Source: an uncultured Flavobacteriaceae bacterium
GTDB taxonomy: Bacteria; Bacteroidota; Bacteroidia; Flavobacteriales; Flavobacteriaceae
Reading direction: 5' to 3'
Assembly (NCBI GenBank): GCA_947311815.1
Contig: CAMZMA010000190.1
Location: 1-5,442, forward strand
DNA: 5,442 nucleotides
How positions within the stretch are numbered: position 1 is the first letter of the stretch; every line of letters begins with the position of its first letter. The position numbers and the translations under genes are program-made. Under the pieces are notes generated by a model that searched no databases, was not told where the DNA came from, and saw only the letters and a program-made list of their open reading frames with translations. Below, one piece after another: positions 1-5,442 of the stretch.

Positions 1-119
1 GAAGTAAAAAGAGCACTTTAGTAATTGCGACAAATGGATTTACAAAGAAAACTCAAAAAACACCTAAAAAAGAAATTACTAAAGCAGTACAAATAATGAA
101 ACAATATTTGGAAGAATAA
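1..119 (+). CDS. HigB-like (phage Gp49-like, RelE superfamily) toxin, C-terminal 38 codons only
   Basis: An open frame enters from the left edge (first full codon at 3) and ends at TAA 117-119. The visible residues include LVIATNGFTKKTQKTPKKEI followed by a helix ending in QYLEE. A hydrophobic strand, then G-F-x-K-K-x-x-K-T-P, then a basic amphipathic helix is the usual C-terminus of Gp49/HigB-type mRNA interferases of the RelE superfamily, which cleave mRNA on the ribosome. The next gene is the matching HigA-type antitoxin, 11 bases downstream, in the toxin-first order typical of higBA. The N-terminal two thirds lie outside the window, so toxin integrity cannot be judged. The family call rests on a short tail plus its neighbour; the symbol higB would be reasonable but is not proven. 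Confidence 0.75.
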   Translation, partial: SKKSTLVIATNGFTKKTQKTPKKEITKAVQIMKQYLEE

Positions 120-130
120 AAACAAAAGTT

Positions 131-451
131 ATGGCAAAAATGAAAGCATATAGTTTATCCGAAATGGAAAATAAATATATCGGAAAAAAAGGGACAAAAG
201 AAAGAGACGAATATGAATATGAGTTAAGAATGGATTTGTTAGGGCAAATGATTAGAACAACTAGAAAAGAAAAGAATTTAACTCAAGAAAAACTAGGAAA
301 ATTAATAGGTGTTCATAAATCTCAGATTTCAAAACTTGAAAATAATGCTAATAGTGCAACTATCGAAACAATAATTCGTGTGTTTAAAGCACTAAAAGCA
401 GAAATCAATTTTAATGTAGTTTTAGATAATACTAAATTAGAAATAGCATAA
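131..451 (+). CDS. HigA-type XRE-family helix-turn-helix antitoxin
   Basis: This complete 106-residue protein probably neutralises the upstream toxin and represses the shared promoter, which lies outside the window. Residues 1-35 form the N-terminal extension seen in antitoxins paired with Gp49-like toxins, including YIGKKGTKERDEYEYEL. Residues 38-92 form a Cro/C1-type HTH: LGQMIRTTRKEKNLTQEKLG, then the recognition helix in VHKSQISKLEN (61-71), then ATIETIIRVFKALKA. A short beta-prone tail (INFNVVL, 92-98) ends the protein. ATG 131 is taken as the start; ATG 140, three codons later, is a possible alternative and neither has a clear ribosome binding site. The 11-base gap to the toxin implies one transcript. 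A standalone phage-type repressor is less likely given the partner and the N-terminal extension. Confidence 0.87.
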   Translation: MAKMKAYSLSEMENKYIGKKGTKERDEYEYELRMDLLGQMIRTTRKEKNLTQEKLGKLIGVHKSQISKLENNANSATIETIIRVFKALKAEINFNVVLDNTKLEIA

Positions 452-464
452 TAACTGAATACAC

Positions 465-495
465 AACAATTTGTACCGTTATTAAATTGTTTTTT
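465..495 (+). terminator. Probable intrinsic terminator of the toxin-antitoxin operon
   Basis: A perfect 8-bp inverted repeat, AACAATTT (465-472) and AAATTGTT (484-491), has an 11-base loop and runs into a T tract (490-495). It begins 13 bases after the antitoxin stop codon. The stem is almost all A/T, so it would be weak, but position and T run fit rho-independent termination of the upstream operon. Confidence 0.5.
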
Positions 496-502
496 AAGCT
501 CA

Positions 503-532
503 TTTTTGTCATTTTGAGCTTGCCGAAAAATC
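503..532. repeat. Fragment resembling the dispersed Bacteroidetes intergenic repeat ('GTCATTTTGAGC...GAAAAATC' type)
   Basis: The stretch contains GTCATTTTGAGCTTGCCGA followed by AAAAATC, between two unrelated genes. From memory, very similar strings (GTCATTTCGAGC...CGAGAAATC) recur in many copies between genes of Flavobacteriia and other Bacteroidetes. Their minus-strand translation (FRQAQNDK here) is often mis-annotated as a small protein. Only one copy is in this window, so repetition is inferred from recollection, not seen. Nothing suggests that it is coding. Confidence 0.5.
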
Positions 533-598
533 ATACATAATCAGTTTAAGTCTTTCAACTTTACTTAAGATAAACTAAAGGCGAGAACAATTTTACCA

Positions 599-1078
599 AT
601 GAAAGCCGTAACCGTAAAAATACTCAAAGAAGAATTAGCGCATCAATCTCAAAAAAAATTGGTAGCGTTGTGTTTGCAGTTGTCAAAATTTAAAAAAGAA
701 AACAAAGAATTACTCACCTATTTATTGTTCGAAGCTGCTGATGAAGAAAGCTATATCGAAAGCATTAAAGATTTGTTAGATAAAGAGTTTGACACAATTA
801 ATACAAAAAGCTATTTCTACATCAGAAAAAGTATGCGTAAAATTTTACGACTGATAAAAAAATACATTCGCTACTCTAAAAAAAAGGAAACCGAAGTAGC
901 TTTGTTATTGTATTACTGCACAAAACTGAAAGATTTTACACCTTCTATAAAAAACAGCGTTCGTTTGCAAAATATTTTTGACCGACAAGTTGTGTTGATA
1001 CAAAAAGCCATTGCAACCTTACATGAAGATTTACAATATGATTATCGGTTAGAGTTAGAGGAGTTGTTAGAAAATTAA
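599..1078 (+). CDS. Small helical charged protein of unknown function
   Basis: I do not firmly recognise this 159-residue protein. It has no signal peptide or membrane segment and is predicted mostly alpha-helical and cytoplasmic. It is rich in Lys, Glu and Leu, with heptad-like stretches (LVALCLQLSKFKKENKELLT, 21-40), a very basic middle (IRKSMRKILRLIKKYIRYSKKK, roughly 75-96) and an acidic end (HEDLQYDYRLELEELLEN, 142-159). The layout (a short N-terminal helix 'SQKKLVALCLQLSK', then 'NKELLTYLL', then 'DEESYIESIKDLLDKEF') recalls a Bacteroidetes domain of unknown function, possibly DUF6155, but that is a guess. The start at ATG 599 follows an A/T-rich leader without a clear ribosome binding site. 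Its stop codon overlaps the convergent permease stop, and it stands alone on its strand, so context gives no role. Confidence 0.72.
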   Translation: MKAVTVKILKEELAHQSQKKLVALCLQLSKFKKENKELLTYLLFEAADEESYIESIKDLLDKEFDTINTKSYFYIRKSMRKILRLIKKYIRYSKKKETEVALLLYYCTKLKDFTPSIKNSVRLQNIFDRQVVLIQKAIATLHEDLQYDYRLELEELLEN

Positions 1079-1857
1079 AACAACTGTTTCCACAAAATAC
1101 GTAAACTCACAAAAGTAATTAAAATAGCCGTTGCTCTTTTTAATTGAATAGGCGTAAAAAGATTGTTACTAATTCTGCTGCCAATTTGTCCGCCAATAAA
1201 AACAACAAACAGCAATACCGAGGTTAATTTCCAATCGATTATAAAATCAGGATTTGCATATTGTCCTAACAAACCTGCAACCGAATTTACCAATATAAAA
1301 ACACTAGCGGTAGCCGCAATTTTTTTTGGGCTGTCCCAATTGGTAAGATGTAATAACGGCGCTAAAAATATACCACCACCAACACCTACCATTCCAGAAA
1401 TAAAGCCGATAAATCCGCCGTAAGCAGCATTTTTTTTCAAATGATTTTTTGTTTGATTTTTAGCATCTGTAGTAGTAAATTTTTTAGAAATCCACATAGA
1501 TACTGCTGCAAATAGTAAGGTAAAACCTAAAAGGATAAAGAAAAACGATTGACTTATTTTTAAGAATCCACCTAAAAAAGCCATCGGAATACTAAATAGT
1601 ACTAACGGAATTACTTTTTTATAATCGTATAATTTATTTTTTTGAAAAAGCCACACATTACCACTTACCACCATAATATTACACAACAAAGAGGTTGCTC
1701 TAATTTGTGTAAAAGCAATACTAGTTAAGGCTAAAATTGCCAAATAACTAGAGCCACCACCAAAACCCACCGAAGAATACAAAAGGGCAACGATAAAAAA
1801 AAGGAGTAGAATTTGCCAATAGTTAGCAAAAATATCTAAAATAAAACTCAAGTCCAT
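1075..1857 (-). CDS. TSUP-family (TauE/SafE-like) membrane permease
   Basis: This 260-residue integral inner-membrane protein has about eight hydrophobic segments (roughly residues 12-33, 36-50, 54-71, 82-99, 104-123, 146-170, 180-200 and 211-256, the last covering more than one span). The two family-typical glycine-rich motifs are present in the two homologous halves: SSVGFGGGSSYLA (28-40) and GMVGVGGGIFLAPLL (155-169), followed by ATASVFILVNSVAGLLGQ. Length matches the family (about 250-260). TSUP proteins carry sulfite, sulfonates, sulfoacetate or other organic anions, usually outward; the substrate cannot be read from sequence. The start ATG overlaps the stop of the upstream AraC gene (TAATG), so the two are translationally coupled. 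The 3' end overlaps the stop codon of the convergent gene. It may export a product or toxic by-product of the divergent aldehyde dehydrogenase, but that is inference. Confidence 0.88.
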   Translation of the reverse strand: MDLSFILDIFANYWQILLLFFIVALLYSSVGFGGGSSYLAILALTSIAFTQIRATSLLCNIMVVSGNVWLFQKNKLYDYKKVIPLVLFSIPMAFLGGFLKISQSFFFILLGFTLLFAAVSMWISKKFTTTDAKNQTKNHLKKNAAYGGFIGFISGMVGVGGGIFLAPLLHLTNWDSPKKIAATASVFILVNSVAGLLGQYANPDFIIDWKLTSVLLFVVFIGGQIGSRISNNLFTPIQLKRATAILITFVSLRILWKQLF

Positions 1858-2792
1858 TAAAAAGTAGTAAAGCTATTTTTAAACAACGTTGTTTTAAATT
1901 GCTGAGGTGTAATCATTTCGCACTTTTTAAATTGTCGGTTAAAGTAACTTACATTATTAAAACCAGCTTTAAAAGCAATATCAGCAATCATTAAAGTAGG
2001 GTTGTTTTTCATTAGTTTTTTAGCAAATTTAATTTTTTCGGAATTAATATAATCAATAGGAGAAATGCCTAAAGTATTTTTAAATTTTTTAGAAAAATTA
2101 GATTTACTCATACATGCTTTATTTGCCAAAGTATCTAAAGTAATGTCTTTTTCGGTAAGATGATTTTTAATAAATTTAATTACTGTACCAATTCTAGAAT
2201 CGCTAAAAATAGTATTGTAATCTTTTAAAATTAAATGTCTTGCTTTGGTTTGTAATAACCTGATAATCAGTTCTTGAATCATCAAGTCTAGCAAAACATC
2301 TTTAGATTTTGCGTTTTTAGTAAATGTGCCTACCAGTCTGTTAATCAGTAGGTTTACGTCTTTATTATTTGTTAAATGCGAAGACATATCATCAAATTTC
2401 CATTGATTGTTTTCTCTTTCAATTTCTACATTTTCATTAAAATTATAAACAACTTCGTTAATTTTTTCAGGATTGATGCCCAACGCCAAACATTGTGTCG
2501 GACTCTCTTTAGTTGCAATAGGAAAATCGATAATCATTTTCTCGTTAGAAGGTAAAACAACAGATTCTCCTGGTAAAAAATTAAAAGAAGGCATCTTATT
2601 TAAATGCATTATTTTTTTACCTGTAAGCATACTCGCAATAATAGGAAAACCAAATTCTAACTCAACTTTTTCTGCCGTTTGATGCGTTTCAAAAATATGT
2701 AATTCGGCATGATTAGCCGCATACGTAGTTTGGTTTTCAACCAGTGTTGTAAGTTTTCTTAAATTTTTATGATTGTTTAAAAGCTGTTTCAT
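1857..2792 (-). CDS. AraC-family transcriptional regulator with AraC_N-type sensor domain
   Basis: This 311-residue DNA-binding regulator is probably the local controller of the divergent aldehyde dehydrogenase gene and of its own operon. The N-terminal half (about 25-190) resembles the cupin-like AraC_N domain: a strand-rich stretch with GFPIIASMLTGKKIMHL (48-64), FLPGESVVLPSN (72-83) and the TQCLALGINPEKINEVV segment (99-115). The C-terminal HTH domain (about 200-302) has both helix-turn-helix units: LDTLANKACMSKSNFSKKFK (219-238), and IADIAFKAGFNNVSYFNRQF (269-288) followed by TPQQF. The same architecture occurs in E. coli YqhC, which activates aldehyde reductase yqhD, so an aldehyde ligand is plausible but not shown. 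It starts 136 bp from the divergent gene and overlaps the permease start by one base. Confidence 0.9.
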   Translation of the reverse strand: MKQLLNNHKNLRKLTTLVENQTTYAANHAELHIFETHQTAEKVELEFGFPIIASMLTGKKIMHLNKMPSFNFLPGESVVLPSNEKMIIDFPIATKESPTQCLALGINPEKINEVVYNFNENVEIERENNQWKFDDMSSHLTNNKDVNLLINRLVGTFTKNAKSKDVLLDLMIQELIIRLLQTKARHLILKDYNTIFSDSRIGTVIKFIKNHLTEKDITLDTLANKACMSKSNFSKKFKNTLGISPIDYINSEKIKFAKKLMKNNPTLMIADIAFKAGFNNVSYFNRQFKKCEMITPQQFKTTLFKNSFTTF

Positions 2793-2844
2793 AATTTGAT
2801 GCTAAAATAGTAAAAAAACGATATTTTATTTAAAAAATGTATGA

Positions 2845-2873
2845 TTGTTCAAAAAAAGAGTTCATTTGTTCAA
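2845..2873. promoter_or_regulatory. Probable AraC-family operator: two TTGTTCAA direct repeats 21 bp apart
   Basis: TTGTTCAA occurs at 2845-2852 and again, identical and in the same orientation, at 2866-2873. The start-to-start distance is 21 bp, two helical turns. A partial third copy of the core, GTTCA, lies between them at 2860-2864. Tandem direct half-sites about 21 bp apart are the classic layout for AraC-family dimers bound next to a promoter (established for araI1/I2). The site sits in the 136-bp gap between the AraC gene and the dehydrogenase, 55 bases before the dehydrogenase ATG, where an activator would be expected. Binding by this particular regulator is inferred. Confidence 0.6.
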
Positions 2874-2894
2874 TTTATGACAGGGTAATGAGTG

Positions 2895-2902
2895 TAATTT
2901 TA
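2895..2902 (+). promoter_or_regulatory. Candidate Bacteroidetes -7 promoter element for the aldehyde dehydrogenase
   Basis: TAATTTTA matches seven of eight positions allowed by the Bacteroidetes -7 consensus TAnnTTTG, with A in place of the final G. It lies 26 bases before the ATG. The nearest TTTG that could act as the -33 box (2865-2868, inside the proximal operator repeat) is 26 bases upstream, longer than the usual spacing of about 17-23. A poor -33 element under the proximal half-site would fit an activator-dependent promoter. In such AT-rich DNA the match may be chance. Confidence 0.3.
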
Positions 2903-2928
2903 TCGAAAATTAAAAACACTATACCAAT

Positions 2929-4428
2929 ATGAGTTACACAAAGCCAAATTTTAAAGAGAAATATGGAAACTTTATCAACGGTCAGTTTGTTGATCCTGTA
3001 GGAGGAGAGTATTTCGAAAACAGATCGCCAATAGATAATTCAGTGATAGCAAATTATCCTCGTTCTAAAAAAGAAGATGTACAAAATGCTGTTGATGCTG
3101 CCAATGCTGCCAAAGATGCTTGGGGCAATACATCTGCTGCAGAAAGAGCAGGAATGTTAAACAAAGTAGCCGATATTATTGAAGCGAATTTAGAAGAATT
3201 TGCGTTGGTAGAAACTTGTGATAACGGAAAAGCAATAAGAGAAACCATTAATGCAGACATCCCTTTATCTGTAGATCATTGGCGTTATTTTGCATCGGTT
3301 ATTAGAGCCGAAGAAGGTACAGCAACAGAGCTAGATGCAAATACTTTATCAATGAATATTAAAGAACCTCTTGGTGTGGTAGCTCAAATTATTCCATGGA
3401 ATTTTCCATTATTAATGTTGTCTTGGAAAATGCCTCCCGCATTAGCCGCTGGTAACTGTGTTATTTTAAAACCTGCAGAACAAACACCATCAACAGCTAC
3501 GTTGTTAATGGAAAAAATAGCGGATGTTTTTCCTCCAGGAGTTGTAAATATTATCCACGGATTTGGTCCAGAAGCTGGTAAACCTTTAGCGTCAAACTCT
3601 GGTGTAGATAAAGTAGCGTTTACAGGAGAAACCACTACAGGACAGTTAATTATGCAATATGCATCAAAAAATTTAAACCCTGTTACAATGGAGTTAGGTG
3701 GTAAATCGCCAAATATTTTCTTCAATTCGGTAATGGATGAAGACGATGCGTTTTTAGACAAAGCTATCGAAGGTGCTGTGTTGTTCGCTTTTAATCAAGG
3801 AGAAGTATGTACGTGTCCGTCACGGTTATTAGTGCAAGAAGATATTTACGATGCTTTTATGGAAAAAGTAGTTGCTCGTACCAAAGCGATTGTACAAACC
3901 AACCCGTATGATAGTAATTGTATGATGGGAGCACAAGCTTCTAATGATCAATACGAAAAAATTCTTTCGTACATTAATATCGGTAAAGAAGAAGGCGCAA
4001 AAGTGTTAACGGGTGGTAATGCGTGTAAGTTAGAAGGTGAGTTTGCCAACGGATATTATATTGAACCCACCATTTTAGAAGGACACAATAAAATGCGCGT
4101 TTTTCAAGAAGAAATTTTTGGTCCTGTACTAGCAGTTACCAAATTTAAAGATGAAGCAGAGGCGATAGAAATTGCAAATGATACTTTATACGGATTAGGA
4201 GCAGGAGTTTGGACGCGTGATGCGCATCAATTATATCAAATTCCACGTGCCATAAAAGCAGGTAGAGTTTGGGTAAATTGTTATCATGCGTATCCTGCAC
4301 ATGCACCTTTCGGTGGATACAAAAAATCTGGATTCGGAAGAGAAACGCATTTAATGATGATGAACCATTATCGTCAAAATAAAAACATGTTAATCTCTTA
4401 CGATAAAAATAAGTTAGGATTCTTTTAA
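2929..4428 (+). CDS. NAD(P)-dependent aldehyde dehydrogenase, AldB/AcoD/ExaC (acetaldehyde) type
   Basis: This complete 499-residue cytoplasmic enzyme oxidises aldehydes to carboxylic acids, most likely acetaldehyde to acetate. Class-defining residues are all present: oxyanion Asn158 in PWNFP, cofactor Lys181 in ILKPAEQTPS, the Rossmann turn FTGETTTG (231-238), general base Glu255 in MELGGKSP, catalytic Cys294 in FNQGEVCTCPSR, and Glu395 in EEIFGPV. The active-site string NQGEVCTCPSR and FTGETTTG are shared, as I recall, with E. coli AldB, Ralstonia AcoD and Pseudomonas ExaC; glycine betaine and succinate semialdehyde dehydrogenases differ here. Full family length and an intact C-terminus (FGGYKKSGFGRETH, 461-474) argue for activity. 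The gene diverges from the AraC regulator, and a DUF779 gene and acs follow. Preference for other aldehydes (propionaldehyde, chloroacetaldehyde, sulfoacetaldehyde) cannot be excluded. Confidence 0.94.
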   Translation: MSYTKPNFKEKYGNFINGQFVDPVGGEYFENRSPIDNSVIANYPRSKKEDVQNAVDAANAAKDAWGNTSAAERAGMLNKVADIIEANLEEFALVETCDNGKAIRETINADIPLSVDHWRYFASVIRAEEGTATELDANTLSMNIKEPLGVVAQIIPWNFPLLMLSWKMPPALAAGNCVILKPAEQTPSTATLLMEKIADVFPPGVVNIIHGFGPEAGKPLASNSGVDKVAFTGETTTGQLIMQYASKNLNPVTMELGGKSPNIFFNSVMDEDDAFLDKAIEGAVLFAFNQGEVCTCPSRLLVQEDIYDAFMEKVVARTKAIVQTNPYDSNCMMGAQASNDQYEKILSYINIGKEEGAKVLTGGNACKLEGEFANGYYIEPTILEGHNKMRVFQEEIFGPVLAVTKFKDEAEAIEIANDTLYGLGAGVWTRDAHQLYQIPRAIKAGRVWVNCYHAYPAHAPFGGYKKSGFGRETHLMMMNHYRQNKNMLISYDKNKLGFF

Positions 4429-4469
4429 AAAAAGGATGAATTGATTAGATGTCCCCTAGCATCTTTAGT

Positions 4470-4496
4470 AGAGGCTTGCTATTTTAGTAAGCCTTT
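4470..4496 (+). terminator. Hairpin between aldehyde dehydrogenase and DUF779 genes: terminator or attenuator
   Basis: AGGCTTGCTA (4472-4481), a TTT loop and TAGTAAGCCT (4485-4494) form a 10-bp stem with a single G-T wobble, extendable by two further pairs to 4470-4496. A U-rich but interrupted tail follows (TTATTATCTTTA). This is the strongest hairpin in the window and would work as an intrinsic terminator. It lies 22 bases before the DUF779 start, so it may instead trim expression of the downstream gene or protect the dehydrogenase mRNA end. A smaller 5-bp hairpin, AGATG/CATCT, lies just upstream (4447-4464). Confidence 0.6.
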
Positions 4497-4517
4497 ATTA
4501 TCTTTATATAAAAAAAT

Positions 4518-4883
4518 ATGAGTTTACAAAGAGTTGCCATTACAGACGAAGCAAAAAAAATAGTGCAACAATTAAAAGAAGCACATGGCGAATTAATTTT
4601 TCATCAAAGTGGTGGTTGTTGCGATGGTTCTGCACCTATGATTTTCGAAAAAGAAGACATGTATTTAGATGAGAGTGATATTCTTTTAGGAAATTTAGAA
4701 GACGTAAATTATTACATGAACGAAGATCAATTTGAGTATTGGAAACACACACATTTAACAATTGATATTACCGAAGGACGAGGTTCTAGTTTTTCTTTAG
4801 AAATTCCGTTAGGAGTTCGATTTATTATAAAATCACGCTTATTAACCGATGAAGAAGCTGCTTTTTTTAACCCTAAAACCTAA
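4518..4883 (+). CDS. DUF779 family protein, aldehyde dehydrogenase-associated
   Basis: This complete 121-residue cytoplasmic protein matches DUF779 by its signature segments: IFHQSGGCCDGSAPM (27-41, with adjacent Cys34-Cys35 and Asp36), DILLGNLEDVNYYMNEDQFE (54-73), WKHTHLTIDITEGRGSSFSL (75-94) and GVRFIIKSRL (99-108). No biochemical role is established to my knowledge, but family members are repeatedly encoded beside acetaldehyde-type aldehyde dehydrogenases in Actinobacteria, Proteobacteria and Bacteroidetes, as here. The Cys-Cys pair with nearby Asp and His (His77, His79) suggests metal or thiol chemistry, which is inference. As I recall, many members continue SAPMC with a third Cys; here Ile42 stands in that place. 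ATG 4518 follows an A/T-rich leader 89 bases after the dehydrogenase stop, and the intervening hairpin may uncouple their levels. There is no membrane or signal segment. Confidence 0.9.
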   Translation: MSLQRVAITDEAKKIVQQLKEAHGELIFHQSGGCCDGSAPMIFEKEDMYLDESDILLGNLEDVNYYMNEDQFEYWKHTHLTIDITEGRGSSFSLEIPLGVRFIIKSRLLTDEEAAFFNPKT

Positions 4884-4981
4884 TTTTTATCGAAAAAATA
4901 AGTGCATTGGTAGAAAATAAACAAAAATTAATAGCAATTTCACTACATTAGTTGACTGTAAAAACAAACAATACAAATAAA

Positions 4982-5281
4982 ATGAGCAATTACCACATCA
5001 AACATTTAGAAGAATATTATCAAGTTTATAGAAAATCAGTTAGAAATCCTGAGGTCTTTTGGGGAGAAATAGCAGAAGAACATTTTTTATGGAAGAAAAA
5101 ATGGGAAAAAGTATTGTCATGGGATTTTAAAAAACCAGAAATAAAATGGTTTGAAGGTGCTCAATTAAATATTACAGAAAACTGTATTGACAGACATTTA
5201 AGTACAAAAAAAGATAAAACAGCTATTATTTTTGAGCCTAATAATCCAGAAGAAGAAACACAGCATATCTCGTATCAACAT

Positions 5282-5305
<24 letters not shown>
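4982..5305 (+). CDS. acs: Acetyl-CoA synthetase, N-terminal fragment (truncated after about 100 residues)
   Basis: Acs activates acetate with ATP and CoA to acetyl-CoA, the step that would follow the upstream aldehyde dehydrogenase. Residues 1-100 read as the normal N-terminal (ACAS_N-type) domain and the start of the AMP-binding domain: YYQVYRKSVRNPEVFWGEIA (12-31), FKKPEIKWFEGAQLNITENC (49-68), IDRHL, KDKTAIIFEP (77-86) and HISYQH (95-100). Family members then continue with a helix of the LYxxVxxFAN kind. Here the frame reads KNQIFSL and stops at TAG 5303-5305, and no other frame restores the family sequence. A full enzyme has about 630-650 residues, so about 85% is missing. ATG 4982 is chosen over the upstream in-frame TTG 4952 because MSNYHIKHLEEYY fits family starts. 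The loss coincides with a change of base pattern, so it may be an assembly break instead of a true pseudogene. Confidence 0.85.

Positions 5306-5442
<137 letters not shown>

Noticed and set aside
322..534. Minus-strand open frame of 70 codons opposite the antitoxin
   Set aside because: It runs antisense through the antitoxin HTH codons. Its start lies in the dispersed-repeat-like element, whose FRQAQNDK translation is a known type of false small protein.
546..568. Inverted repeat TTAAGT-N11-ACTTAA upstream of the unknown gene, as a possible operator
   Set aside because: Six A/T-rich base pairs with a wide spacer are expected by chance in this composition, and no local regulator is linked to it.
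1163..1423. Plus-strand open frame of 86 codons inside the permease gene
   Set aside because: It is antisense to conserved TSUP motifs, has no family resemblance and has Pro/Asn-rich content typical of a shadow frame.
2473..2682. Plus-strand open frame of 69 codons inside the AraC gene
   Set aside because: It is the complement of the AraC_N sensor domain, with no independent start signal or recognisable domain.
3054..3761. Two minus-strand open frames (3054-3260 and 3384-3761) inside the aldehyde dehydrogenase gene
   Set aside because: Both are antisense to strongly conserved catalytic and cofactor-binding regions and show no family features.
4883..4899. ATTTTT-ATCGA-AAAAAT palindrome after the DUF779 stop as a terminator
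   Set aside because: The stem is only A-T pairs and no T tract follows on the plus strand. It is a homopolymer coincidence.
4952..4981. TTG 4952 as the start of the acs fragment
   Set aside because: The ten extra residues (TVKTNNTNK) look like untranslated leader. ATG 4982 begins MSNYHIKHLEEYY, which fits family N-termini better.

Overview
The window is AT-rich with A/T-ending codons, lacks obvious Shine-Dalgarno sites, and encodes proteins of clear Bacteroidetes character. It most resembles a marine-type member of the Flavobacteriaceae. I cannot name a genus from the sequence alone.

Layout. (1) Positions 1-451 hold the end of a HigB/Gp49-like RelE-superfamily toxin and, 11 bases later, its complete HigA-type helix-turn-helix antitoxin. 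A likely terminator and a fragment resembling a dispersed Bacteroidetes intergenic repeat follow. (2) 599-1078 encodes a small, helical, charged protein that I do not firmly recognise. It converges on the next gene so tightly that the stop codons overlap. (3) On the minus strand, 2792 down to 1075, an AraC-family regulator and a TSUP (TauE/SafE-like) permease form a two-gene operon with a TAATG stop/start overlap. (4) Diverging from the regulator, 2929-4428 encodes an NAD(P)-dependent aldehyde dehydrogenase of the AldB/AcoD/ExaC (acetaldehyde) type. A strong hairpin and then a DUF779 protein (4518-4883) follow. (5) 4982 onward is the start of an acetyl-CoA synthetase gene (acs), which is lost after about 100 codons.

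How the genes fit together. Aldehyde dehydrogenase makes acetate from acetaldehyde, and Acs turns acetate into acetyl-CoA, so regions 3-5 read as a short C2 aldehyde assimilation or detoxification locus. The AraC regulator, whose N-terminus looks like the AraC_N domain also found in the YqhC aldehyde-response regulator, probably controls it. The divergent gap holds two perfect copies of TTGTTCAA exactly 21 bp apart, the geometry expected of AraC-family half-sites. The TSUP permease, co-translated with the regulator, is the odd partner; its substrate is unknown.

The right end is anomalous. From about 5282 the sequence stops being acs in any frame, turns into a non-coding stretch and ends in an (AAG)n microsatellite at the last base. 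This looks like an assembly chimera or contig-end artefact, or less probably a genuine insertion. The 'system' worth attention is the AraC/TSUP/ALDH/DUF779/Acs cluster. Its parts are known families, but DUF779 has no established function to my knowledge and the TSUP link is unexplained.
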